A stretch of DNA of 64,000 nt, from the NCBI GenBank assembly GCA_914767885.1, contig CAJZBQ010000041.1, positions 377,001-441,000 on the forward strand. Direction: 5' to 3'. The position numbers were made by a program, and so were the translations under genes. Numbering within the stretch: position 1 is the stretch's first letter; the number at the start of each line of letters is the position of its first letter. This document shows, piece after piece, positions 34,269 to 44,800 of this stretch. This DNA comes from Blepharisma stoltei. Taxonomy: Eukaryota > Ciliophora > Heterotrichea > Heterotrichida > Blepharismidae. The notes beneath the pieces are model-generated. The model saw only the letters and a program-made list of their open reading frames with translations. It was not told where the DNA came from and searched no databases.

Positions 34269-34628
34269 CTCCCTTCCTTCGTGAGCGAACAAAAACCATT
34301 GGAAAAGTCCCTATTTTTGCCCAAAAACCCACCCTCCGTGAGCGAACAAACATTTTTTAATATAAAAACTTTTATTTAAAAATTAATTTTTGATATATAA
34401 GCGAGAATTATCATAACGAAATCTGTAGCTAATTCTGTTTTAATTTAAGCAGCTTGAATTCTAAAATATATATTTTATAAATTAAATAAATATTTGCTTT
34501 CTAATTGGGATTTTTTTTAATTTCAAAAAAAAGTTTACTATAAAATTTATAATGAGCGTTTTAAAACAAAAATTAACCCCCTCTGCGAGCGAACTAAAAT
34601 TTTTTTGTTTGCTCTTGGAAGGGGGGAG
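34269..34628 (-). mobile_element. pogo-type MITE, 360 bp, flanked by TAA
   Basis: TAA 34266-34268 and 34629-34631. Uses the GAGCGAAC form of the end word, as does the autonomous element. Tandem end left, hairpin right (TGCGAGCGAACTAAAATTTT..TTGCTCTTGGAAGGGGGGAG). Lies just before the CXC gene. Confidence 0.88.
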
Positions 34629-34677
34629 TAAATGAACCATTTTCCTCTTGATACTCCTTTTTTTACAAATTCAAAAG

Positions 34678-35337
34678 ATGCAAAAAGTGGAAGACTCAAA
34701 TAGCATACTTATTGAGCCAGCCTTATCTTCCTCAGAACATCAAAATAGGAAGATTTGCAATTGCCGTAATTCTCATTGCTTGAAATTATACTGTGAATGC
34801 TTTTCATCAGGAGATTATTGTAAAGACTGCAATTGTTCTGATTGCTATAATAATAAAAATTATGAGCTTTTTCGAACTAAGGCGATACAGACCACTCTTG
34901 AGCGCAACCCAATCGCATTTAGGCCGAAAATCAGTCTCGAGGCAGATAAAGAAGGCCAACATATAAGAGGCTGTGCATGCAAGAGATCGAGCTGCCTCAA
35001 GAAGTATTGTGAGTGCTTCCAAGCAGGGATTTTATGTTCTGACAACTGTAAGTGTAAGGACTGCAGAAACTACGAAAAAGATATCACTAATGATCATAGT
35101 CCTCATTGTAGTCCAGATACTAATGATGGAGATGAAAGCACAGGTATGGCACATATTGCTGGAAAGGGAAAAATATTTTTAGTGGAGTGACTATCTGGGA
35201 CTGCAAAAAATTTTAATAGAGAAAATTATGATTATGTGATGGAAAAAGAGGAAATTCAAAGCAATGAAATAGTGCATATGGGATATGAGGAAAGCGAAAG
35301 ATTTCTATATGAAAAACTGATTAACTTTCTAAAGTAA
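34678..35337 (+). CDS. CXC (TSO1/LIN54-like) DNA-binding protein
   Basis: 219 residues. Two Cys-rich CXC domains: [30 protein letters not shown] (about residues 25-55, in sections of the form CxCxxSxCLKxYCECF) and [19 protein letters not shown] then [10 protein letters not shown], joined by a linker with [10 protein letters not shown], the conserved RNPxAFxPK motif. LIN54 uses these to bind CHR promoter elements in the DREAM complex with Rb-family proteins, and an Rb gene lies at 3005. The TGA at 35188-35190 is Trp. ATG 34678 is chosen; an in-frame ATG at 34648 is possible. Confidence 0.9.
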
Positions 35338-35505
35338 ACCTAAATTAAATGCATATAATTAGCCGTAAGAAATAAATAATATAGAAAAGATCTAAAGGGC
35401 TATAAGATATAATGAAAATTTCTGAGAATCAATTAGAAAGGTTTTTTTTTATATAGCAATTTTATTTCTAAAAAGGTATTTTCATTATAATTTAACACAT
35501 TAAGA

Positions 35506-36174
35506 ATGATTTCTGAGCATTCAGGAATTTACAATTTTTCATATGGAGACATATGGGATTTTCCCATGGATGGCGCTATTTTGGCCTTGATTTCCCACCC
35601 GGAAAAATTTTTGGTTTGAACAAACCATATTGCACGGTCGAACCAAAAAATTTTTCCAGTGGGAAAATCAAGGCCAAAACAGCGCTATCCACAGGAAATT
35701 GCAATAGACAAAATTTGAAGTTATAGAGGAAATAAGGTATCATTTAAGTCTCCACAGATCTCTCCTATTCGAAATCTATATATTCCAGAAGTTGATAAAG
35801 GGAATTCAAAATGAGGGAAAGAAAAAATTCCAAAAGAAAGAAAAACCAGCGGACTTACTGATATAAAACTAAAATCCAGCTGCTCTTTACCATCATTGAA
35901 GCAGAATAAGAAGATAAAAGTTGAGACTTCAAGATGCGATCACATTGTGCATGGATTCAAGCCTCTGGAAAGAACTTTTCACAACCCAATCTTATCATAC
36001 TCTCAAAAAGATAGCATACCAACATCTCCGAAAGGAAACATAAAAAATGAAAAATCAACAATGAAAGCTTCAATTCTCACTCCGAAAATACTTCCAAAGC
36101 TAAAAAGCCCAAATCGGAAGAAACAAGCTTTGATAGAGAAAATCAAAGTAAAAGGCATATTTAGCGCCTTATAA
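35506..36174 (+). CDS. hypothetical protein spanning a DNA palindrome
   Basis: 222 residues with UGA as Trp (35617, 35719, 35804 region). Starts MISEHSGIYNFSYGDIWDF. The segment GAILALISHPEKFLVWTNHI to KSRPKQRYP is encoded by the palindrome at 35568-35690 and stays in frame. The remainder is Lys/Ser/Pro-rich with SP/TP sites (SPQISPIRNL, SIPTSPKGN, ILTPKILPKLKSP). No domain known. If the palindrome is an in-frame IES the mature protein is about 41 residues shorter. Confidence 0.5.
35568..35690. repeat. palindromic (foldback) sequence within coding frame
   Basis: About 50-bp arms: GGATGGCGCTATTTTGGCC.. at left and ..GGCCAAAACAGCGCTATCC at right, enclosing a short loop (AACAAACCATATTGCACG). 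Arms differ at a few sites. Resembles a foldback mini-element. Confidence 0.8.
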
Positions 36175-36262
36175 ATACACCTGAAATATGGAATATCAAA
36201 AGCTATTGATTCACATAATAATTCTTAAATTAACATGAAATTTCATTATTTTAATAATAAAA

Positions 36263-36775
36263 ATGTTAGCTAGAATTAGCAAGCGTCTTCTCCACATCAA
36301 TCAGTCTATCCCACATCTTAAACTTGTAGTCTGCTCAGGGAATGAAGGAAAATACAATATCGAAAGAGACATAGACTCTGAAACTTATTTCGCTAACAAG
36401 AAAGTTGTTCTTATAGGTTTTCCTGGCGCTTATACACCTACATGCACTGGAACTCATATTCCTCAGTTCGTAAAGCTTCAGGAAAATTTTGACCAAAAAG
36501 GTGTTGAATTAATTGGCTTAGCTGTAAATGACCCATTTGTCTTAAAGGAATTCGGACAAGACATGGGAGGAAAGATAGCTTATATTGCTGATGGTTCAGG
36601 CTATTTCACCAGAGCACTAGATGCAGGACTTGATTTAACTGAAAAAGGGTTGGGATACAGAACAAGAAGGTTTACTGCACTTGTGGAAAATGGAGTGATA
36701 ACCCAGGTAAATGATGAAAATGGTGGACAATTAACTGCGATTTCTTCAGCAGAGACCATATTAAAATCAATTTAA
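36263..36775 (+). CDS. PRDX5: peroxiredoxin-5 (mitochondrial type)
   Basis: 170 residues, thiol peroxidase that reduces H2O2 and organic or peroxynitrite substrates. Basic amphipathic start (MLARISKRLLHIN) suits a mitochondrial presequence. Active-site loop FPGAYTPTCTGTHIPQF holds the peroxidatic Cys; ELIGLAVNDPFVLKEFGQD and the C-terminal LVENGVITQVNDE match Prx5. Only one Cys besides that in the presequence region, so a resolving Cys may be absent. No insert, TAA stop. Confidence 0.93.
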   Translation: MLARISKRLLHINQSIPHLKLVVCSGNEGKYNIERDIDSETYFANKKVVLIGFPGAYTPTCTGTHIPQFVKLQENFDQKGVELIGLAVNDPFVLKEFGQDMGGKIAYIADGSGYFTRALDAGLDLTEKGLGYRTRRFTALVENGVITQVNDENGGQLTAISSAETILKSI

Positions 36776-36880
36776 TCAATACTTTCTATTAATATCGCCA
36801 TTGCAATTTTGACATTAATTTTTTAGTAACCTGAAAAGCTTATTAGCTCATTTAGCTTAATTAACTTTTAAAGTGTCTTA

Positions 36881-38718
36881 CTCCCCCCCCCCCCTCCGTG
36901 AGCGAACAAAAAATTTTTGTTCGCTCACGGAGGGGGGTTAATTTTTATTTTTTAAAAAAAATTATATATAAATTTTTTAATTGTAAAATAATATTTTTTT
37001 TATAAGTTGAAAATTATTTTAAAAATATTATGGGGGGAGAGTAAGGGAATTTCCCAAAAAAAAAAGAATACCATTTGATTAAAGGTAAAACACAGCTTAA
37101 TTTTTCAATAATTTAATAATCAATAAACCTATTAGTAATAAATATATGCATTCAGTTAAAATATTTTATATATTTTCTTATTTAATATAATAAGCAAATT
37201 CTCTATAAATCATAATAAAAATGTACAAAGGGAAAAGAAAGTACATTGAAATTTGGCAGAAAGTTGAAATTGCTGAATTTTACATTCAACACCAAAATGA
37301 GATGAGCATGAGAGATGTTGCTGCAAAGTTTCATGTCAACTCCTTTAGCTCGATTTCCGAATGGGTGAATAAGCTTGATGAGTTGAAGAAATCAGTAAAA
37401 TCTGATAAAAAATTAAAATTAGAAAGCTTCACTCAATTTCCAGAGCTAGAGAAAGAACTAGTTCATTGGTTTACTGCAATCCGTGAGCAAGGTATTCAGG
37501 TTCTCAGATCAACGATTGAGGAGAAAGCAAAAAGTTTGGCGGCAGAAATGGGATTGGCGCGATTCGGCTGTGGAGATAAATGGTGGCAAGGATTTAGGAC
37601 CAGAAATAATTTATCTTTCAGAAAAATCAATTCCTCAAGCATTAAGCCAATCGAAAAAGAGGCAGAACTTGTCAGGCAATACCTAGATGATTTAGCGTCA
37701 TTGCTTCCTCAATTCGTTCCATCTAACATTTACAATTTCGATGAAACGAGATTTGATTGAGATGTAAAAAGCAAGTTCACTTATGATTTCAAGGGAACTC
37801 AACGAATTCTAGGCGTTCAATCAGCTAAAATGAACCATTTTATCACTGTTATGCTTATGATTAGAGCTGATGGAGAAAAAATGCCTGCTTTGCTCATTTT
37901 TCAAGAGAAAAATGGCCAGATCCCGAACCTTGTAAGAGAAAGACTGAATATTCCAGAAAATGTCATCATAAAATCAAATAAATCTGGCTACATTTCTGAC
38001 CAGATTCTTAATGACTACCTCAGAACAATATTGAGACGAGAAAACCAACTGCTGATTTATGATCAGGCTGGAAGTCATAAAACTATCATGATTTCTAATG
38101 CAATTTCAGATTTAGATGCAACCAAAATTGTGATCCCTGGAGGGTGCACAAAGTATTTGCAACCACTTGACGCACTGGTAATTGCAAATTTCAAATCAAA
38201 AACAACAGATTTCAGAATCAAATTCCAAACAGAGCAGATTGAAAGAAGATCGAAAAGAACTGGAAACCTCAAAGCTCTTGATCGCCAGCAACTGATAAAC
38301 ATTGCTTCAAAGGCGTGAGATGCTGTAAGCCCTCAACTTGTCAGAAAATCATTTGAGTTGACGGGTTCTTATGGCGTTAATCATCCAAAGATTTTCAGCC
38401 ATCAAGTTAATATGAAGAAGTTAATTATCTAATCGATTTCTTCTATTCATTTTTTTGTCTTAAATTTAAAATTGTTAAATTCAACCTTTTCACTTATGGT
38501 ATTCTTTTTTTTAACCCTTTGAATAATATATCAAACAAACTTAATAATTATTATTTTTCAATATTATCCTCTTTATTTCTATTAAATATAGATATAATAA
38601 ACTATATATAAAATTATATGTAAAAAAATTTTTTGTTCGCTCACGGAGGGTGGGTTTTTGACCAAAAAATAGGGATTTTTCTAATGGTTTTGTTCGCTCA
38701 CGGAGGGGGGGGGGGGAG
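36881..38718 (+). mobile_element. autonomous pogo-type transposon, 1838 bp
   Basis: TTA 36878-36880 and 38719-38721. The left end is a perfect hairpin of CTCCGTGAGCGAACAAAA and its inverse, then GGTTAATTTTT; the right end has two inverse copies in tandem (about 38632-38651 and 38688-38718), exactly the layout of the MITEs. Contains the transposase at 37221-38432. An inner inverted repeat, AAAAAAAAGAATACCAT (about 37058-37074) and ATGGTATTCTTTTTTTT (about 38497-38513), brackets the gene. Long C and G runs at the ends suggest recent activity or polymerase slippage. Confidence 0.9.
37221..38432 (+). CDS. pogo/Tigger-type DDE transposase
   Basis: 403 residues, TGA read as Trp (ETRFDWDVK, SKAWDAV). 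N-terminal helix-turn-helix (MSMRDVAAKFHVNSFSSIS), then a CENP-B-like second HTH ending GDKWWQGFRTRNNLSFRK. Catalytic core: NFDET (D1), LLIYDQAGSHKT (D2), TKYLQPLDALVIANF (D3), with 35 residues between D2 and D3. All three Asp are present and there is no in-frame TAA or TAG, so the gene looks intact. Cut-and-paste transposase expected to bind the end words of its own element and of the MITEs. Confidence 0.93.
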
Positions 38719-38859
38719 TTAAGACAACATATTAATTCAGCAGAGCGAACCCTGTATAATTGTTATGAATTTCAACGATTGCCATAAGTTTGATTTTTCA
38801 TTCTTAAACTTAAAACTAAAACTTAGCATCTTTTATTAATTATAATTTTAAGATAATTG

Positions 38860-41800
38860 TTAATCTCCTGTGATAACCACTGCTGATGATCCAATAGGTA
38901 TGTTATCTTGATAATGATAATAAGCCGACGAAGGTATGGCTACATCTGCTATAGTTGTAGAACTCCAATGAATTTGCATCTTAGCAGATCCGCTTGAACA
39001 ATAATACTCCAGCTTAAAAGCATAGTAAAAATCTTTAGTAAAAGTATATTGAAAAGTTGAACTCGAGGACGTATCCACTTCTTTCTGATTGCTAATATAT
39101 ACGCTGCTCCAGTCTTGTGCAGTTAAAGTAAATGTATATTGTTCAGAAGTACTAGGGAGGAGAAATCCACTCCAAATAACTCCTAAATTACTAGTAGAAA
39201 TACCTTGCACTGTCGTTTGTGATGTCCAGTCAAAATTTATTGAAGAGTCCACAATGCTCTCTAGAGGTCTACCAGAGAAATCGATAGTATCGTAATATTC
39301 GCCATACACTCCTGAAGTCAAAATAAATGCATAAAATGACAAATCCCCAGAAAAATCGCACCAAGTAGAATCAGAAGGCGGAGTCGATGAATAACAAGCT
39401 CCACTCTTATCAACTGCATCTTGACTAAAATTCTTAGATGCTGTAAAATGTCCATCAATCAAGCTTGTAGTTGTCACGTCAAAAAATAAAGGGTTAAAAT
39501 TTGGGTTATCTTCCTTTGTCATATAAACATATCAGATTTGTGTCTGATTAACAGCATTTCCGTATATATCGTTTAAATAAATGTCCACACTTAGGACTTT
39601 ATTAAGAGTTGCAGTACTTGGTGCAGAAATTGTAGAATCCTTTATGCTTAAGTCAGTATGGGTAACTGTTGTAGAGCTTGTGGAAGCTGAAACACCATTC
39701 ATAGAGGTCGAAATTGTATAGGTGTCAGCTATATAAATCATATAGGTCACAGAATATGTGCCATCAGAATTGTCAGTAGCATGAATCTGTGAGGATGGGA
39801 CTGTGTTTTGAGAGCTTGAAATAGTGACAGTGACAGTATCTAAGCCTGAAGTAATATGGTTTCCAGCTGAATCATAAGCAGTTACTAAAAAGCTTCCTTC
39901 CTGTCCAGCTATTGTATTGCTGATTCCAGTTACTTTCGTTTTAGCAGGATCTGTATTGCCTGGGATGACAGTCACAGAAGTTGAATAAATAAAATAATTG
40001 ACGCTGCTTACTTGCAAATACACATACAAGGTATAAGAACCTGCTGGAGAGGCTGTAAATGTACCTTTGTAGAGCCCTGCAGAATCAGCAGAAAATGTGC
40101 AAGATATTGGTGAAGACCCTGTAGTTACAATTCCATAGAATGCGTCAGTCGCGGTTGTTTGTAAGTTTCTATACCTGTCTCTGGCTTCAATTCTAAAGTT
40201 TTTAGCGACTTGAGATTTGGCATTGGAAATTCCACTAGAGTCTCCAGGGTATGAAAGGACTTTGCAGCTTGATGCACGAGTTGAGGCGGGGTTTATGGTA
40301 AGCGAATAAGGATTTGATGCAGAATTTAAATCAGAAAATAAATAATTTGAAGGAACTACTTGTCGGGTTATGCTTGTGGACTCCCATTCAAGTTTTATAT
40401 AGACTTCTGAGCCAGAGCCTGCTATATAATCAAGTTCTATATCATAAAACGTCCCATATACTAAACTAATTGAGCCACTCTGGACATTAGTAACTGTGGA
40501 ACCAATACTATTCAGCAACGTTTGGCTATTTATAACAAGCTTAGCTTGATAATCACTAGTGACATATAATTAAATATGGCGTCCCAGCACTTCGAGGTCG
40601 GCTATGCTGACTTCCTTCGAGTGCATGTTTAATTATATCTTGTAAGGTTTTTTGCCATCCCAGACAATGCTAGGTAAGCAATTCTTGATGCATCAGAGCC
40701 TAGTCCAAGCCTGATTTAAAGGATGAATTAGCCTCAAGGGAGGGTGACATGGAAGTTGGAATTGGACTACCCAAAAATGTCTACAGGCATACCTAGGCCA
40801 ATCGGGCACTTCTCCAGCGTGAAACCAGGATTTACACCTAGGCTATGTGTTTTCCATTTTTATCCGAGAGCCGACCAGAAATTCCACTTTTTTAGGATTT
40901 TTGTGTGGACAACCCTTGCTTTTCTACTCCAACATCTTCAAGCAAGGCTGCACAAATCAGAAGACTGCCCACTCAACATTGAAGCCGAAAGGCAATAAAG
41001 AGGCACTTCCATCCCTGGTGGAATACACAGTCGCAAAGTGGTTGGATCTTCTTTATCGGAGATTCTCTGTATTCGCGTAAAATTAGAGCGAGAGCCTATC
41101 TATTAATAAGTTAAGTTAAGATAATCACAAGTGACATAAAATGTAAACGTTTCTGTCGCAGCTGTATAAATTCTCCCTATCCATTTAACAGAAAATAAAT
41201 TAATGATAGCCGTCGAAAAATAGCTTGGGCCTGAATTTTTCCAATCAAAATTTATTTGCGAGTCTACTGCTGTATAATTTTGCGGGCTAGCTCCATTAAA
41301 GTTATAGTAAGGATTATTTGATTGCAAGCTAGTAAATGCTTGGTCTTTATAGTAAAACCCTATAAGTCCACCTTGTTGCACAAGTGTAAGTAATATTGAG
41401 TAATCTCCAGATACAGTCAAAAATGATAAGTCTACTTTTAGCTTTGTGAAGTTTTCATAGGCAGCTTTAATTTGAGTATTGGGCGATCCTTGTATATTTG
41501 CATAAAAATATTGAGCACCCAAAGAGCTTGGAATGCTTGTAATAGAATTCGAATATTTATCCTTTGGGGCTATATATAAATAAGCTGTGCCAGCTTCTTG
41601 TGAAGAATAGCTAGAGAATGTTGATTGTAATGCAGAAATTAAGGAAATAGACACAGTAACTGTAGATCCAGATGAGCTTAGACTAGACGAGCTTAATTCA
41701 ACAGTAACTGTGTATGTATCCGCCACCGTTGGAACAAACGTAAAAGTATATGTCCCATCATTATTATTTGCAATAGAGCTTGACACACTTGCCCCTGTAT

Positions 41801-44800
41801 TTCCTAGAATGCTTATAGTAAAGGTATCAGATGAAGAAGTTCTTATATTTGAATATTGGTCTCGGGCATAAATAGTCCCAGTAATAGTAGTTCCGGCTGT
41901 TACACTAGTGGATGATAAAGTAAATGAAGAGGTAGTTGAGCTTGTTGAAGAGGCAGGGCTGATAGTAATTGAACTAAGATTTGGGACATATAAGCTATTT
42001 ATCAAAAGTGAAAGAGTATAAGTCCCTGAGGTATTTATAGTAAAAGTTGCATCAAAGGTGCCACTTCCAGTGTTAACTAAAGACCCTGAAGCAGTAGAAG
42101 GTCCTACAGCTGTTAAGGTATACGAAGAAATGCTAGTGATAACAAGATTATTATAATACAAATCTCTTGTCTGCAGGCTAAATGCAAATTGAGTCCCAGC
42201 TGTTCCTTGAGTTGTTGAAAAAACTCCTACACAATAAGGTGCATATATCGAAGAAGGAATGATGGATAAGGATAGAGGATATCCTGATAATATAGCTTGA
42301 TTTATATAGACATATCCTTGATAGTTCCCAGCTCGATAAATCACAAAAGTAATGCTTGTTCCTGAAAATGTGCCAGAATAGTTGGTCCCGTATACTGTAG
42401 TCCAGTTGCTAGGTTGGGAAACTCCTAAAGAGCTTTGATAAGAATTGTTGTCTATGAAGTTTATAACCAAATTTATACCTGAAACACTTGAAGTTATTGA
42501 ATTGGAATAAGCATCAAGCGGATTAAAAGTTATTGTATATACAGTTCCTGCTGTAAGAGATGAGGATGCTAGTGTTGACAAAGAGGATGTTGAAGTATCC
42601 GTACTTGCGGAACCTGGATTTACAGTCAGCTGGAACGGGCTTGTTTTTATAGATGTCCCATATAATGTTATAGTAGCAGTATAAGTCCCTGATTTTGTAA
42701 GTATAAAAGTTGCAATTTTATGGCAGTTAGGGGTAGGACCACAGTCCTACAACCTTGCTTAGTGAGAGAAGTTATCGACTTCCTGAAAGTCTCAGCTTGA
42801 AGAGAAGCATTCTACATGAGACTGGGATAGAAAGAGAGGTCCTAGCTCCTCTCCTTGAGTGAACAAAAAATTTTTGTTTGCTCCTGGAGGGGATTCATTT
42901 TTTATTTAAAATTTATATAAATTTTTATAGTAAAATTTTTTTTTTAAGATTAAAAACAATCCCAATTCGCTAAAATTGGAAAGAAAATATAATTTGTCAA
43001 ATTTATATTTTTTAAAATGCAATTTGTTCAAAATTAAGCAGAAATTAACTAGGGATTTCATTATACTCATTATCAATTATATATCAAATTTTTTTGTTCA
43101 CTCACGAAGAATGGGTTTTTTATGCAAAAAATAGGGATTTTTCTAATAGCTTTGTTCGCTCATGGAGGGAGTAAGAGATTGGGGACAGAAGCAGTTCGGC
43201 AGTTAGACTTATCTATCACTGTTAATCAGACCTGTTGGTCCAAGTTGAGGCAATATGGGAACGGGACTTGAAGAGTAATCTATTTAAGGTTAAACTTAAA
43301 TATAAAGGTTGCCGTCGATTTTCCAGCACTTCCATAGACACTGTTAAAATTCACAGTTGCAGGACCCGAAAAACTCAGTGAGTAGACATCAGTTGGGTTA
43401 TCAAGCAAATTCCCATTTGCATCAACTGAGTATAGACTGAGCTGATTGCTTACTCCTACAGTAGTTGAGCTTATTGTAGTAGAATAACATAAAGAAGGAG
43501 AACTAAGTCCAACCCCTACCTCTAATGTATATAAAGACCCACTGACCCTTGTAGGGGAATAAAGTTTGCTTGAAGGAATTGTTTCTTTAGTTTGTGAATA
43601 GCTGCTCCATCCTACTCATATATTAGCATTTCCTTCCAATTGTTTATAATTTATTTGAATAAATGCATAAGAGTTCGCTGTTAGCGCAGCATTTCCATTG
43701 TATTCTCTGCAGCATATAGAAGAAGCGTCCACAACTAATATTCCATCAATATAAAGCTGCGCATAATCATCTGCCAGCACATAAAATGTATAAGTTTCTG
43801 AATATAAAGGCAAAATAAAGCCAAACCATTTAACGCTTACAAAATTTGACGCATAAGATGTAATAAACTCATCTGAACTTCAGCTGAAACTTAAAGTTTT
43901 ATCAATTTGTGAGCTATCAAGGCTTGAATACCACCATGCATTGTCCCAATAATTTCCTAAAATCCCATATTGTTGTAATTGGATTACCGAAACAGTATAA
44001 GGTCCAGCTAGTTGCGGGGTATAACTTGCTGACATCGTCCCATCTCCATTATCAGTGAAGGAAGAATAATCAAATCCATCCATCAAGTCAGCCACATAAT
44101 TTGCATTTGTCGAGCTTACCCTTATGCACTCATACCCATTATTTACTTCACAGACATCTCTGACTTCAAGCAAAAAAGTTGAAGGACTTGTCACAGTGTT
44201 TCCTGACTCCCCCCCTCCGTGAGTGAACAAAACCATTAGAAAAATCGCTATTTTTTGCCCAAAAACCCACCCTCCGTGAGTGAACAAAAATTTTTTTAAT
44301 AGAAAAATTTTTTATATGGAAAAAAAAATTTGATATATAAGTGATAATAATTATAATGAAATATCGAGCTAATTCTGTTTAATTTTAAAAAAATTGCTTT
44401 CTAAAACATAAATTTTATAAATTAAATTAATATTTGCTTTCAAATTTGTGCAAATTAGGATTTTTTTAAAATTTCGAAAAAAAAATCTCTATAAAATTTC
44501 TATATAATTTTTTTTTAAAAAAAACAATTAACCCCCCTCCGTGAGTGAACAAAATTTTTTTGTTCACTCACGGAGGGGGGGGAGGAGTGAGGAGTCTTTC
44601 ATGTTGACTTCTACGGTAAAAGAATATAATGCTGAGGGACTGGATGGATAAGTGGTGGTAGATTTACTTGGATCGGAGACCTGAGATATTAAAACGCTGA
44701 TAGAGTTATCACCTGGGGATTCTCCTACCCAGTTATAAGCTGTAACTTTATAATAATATTGAGTTGAATAACTTACAGTATCCACATAAGAAAATGTTGT

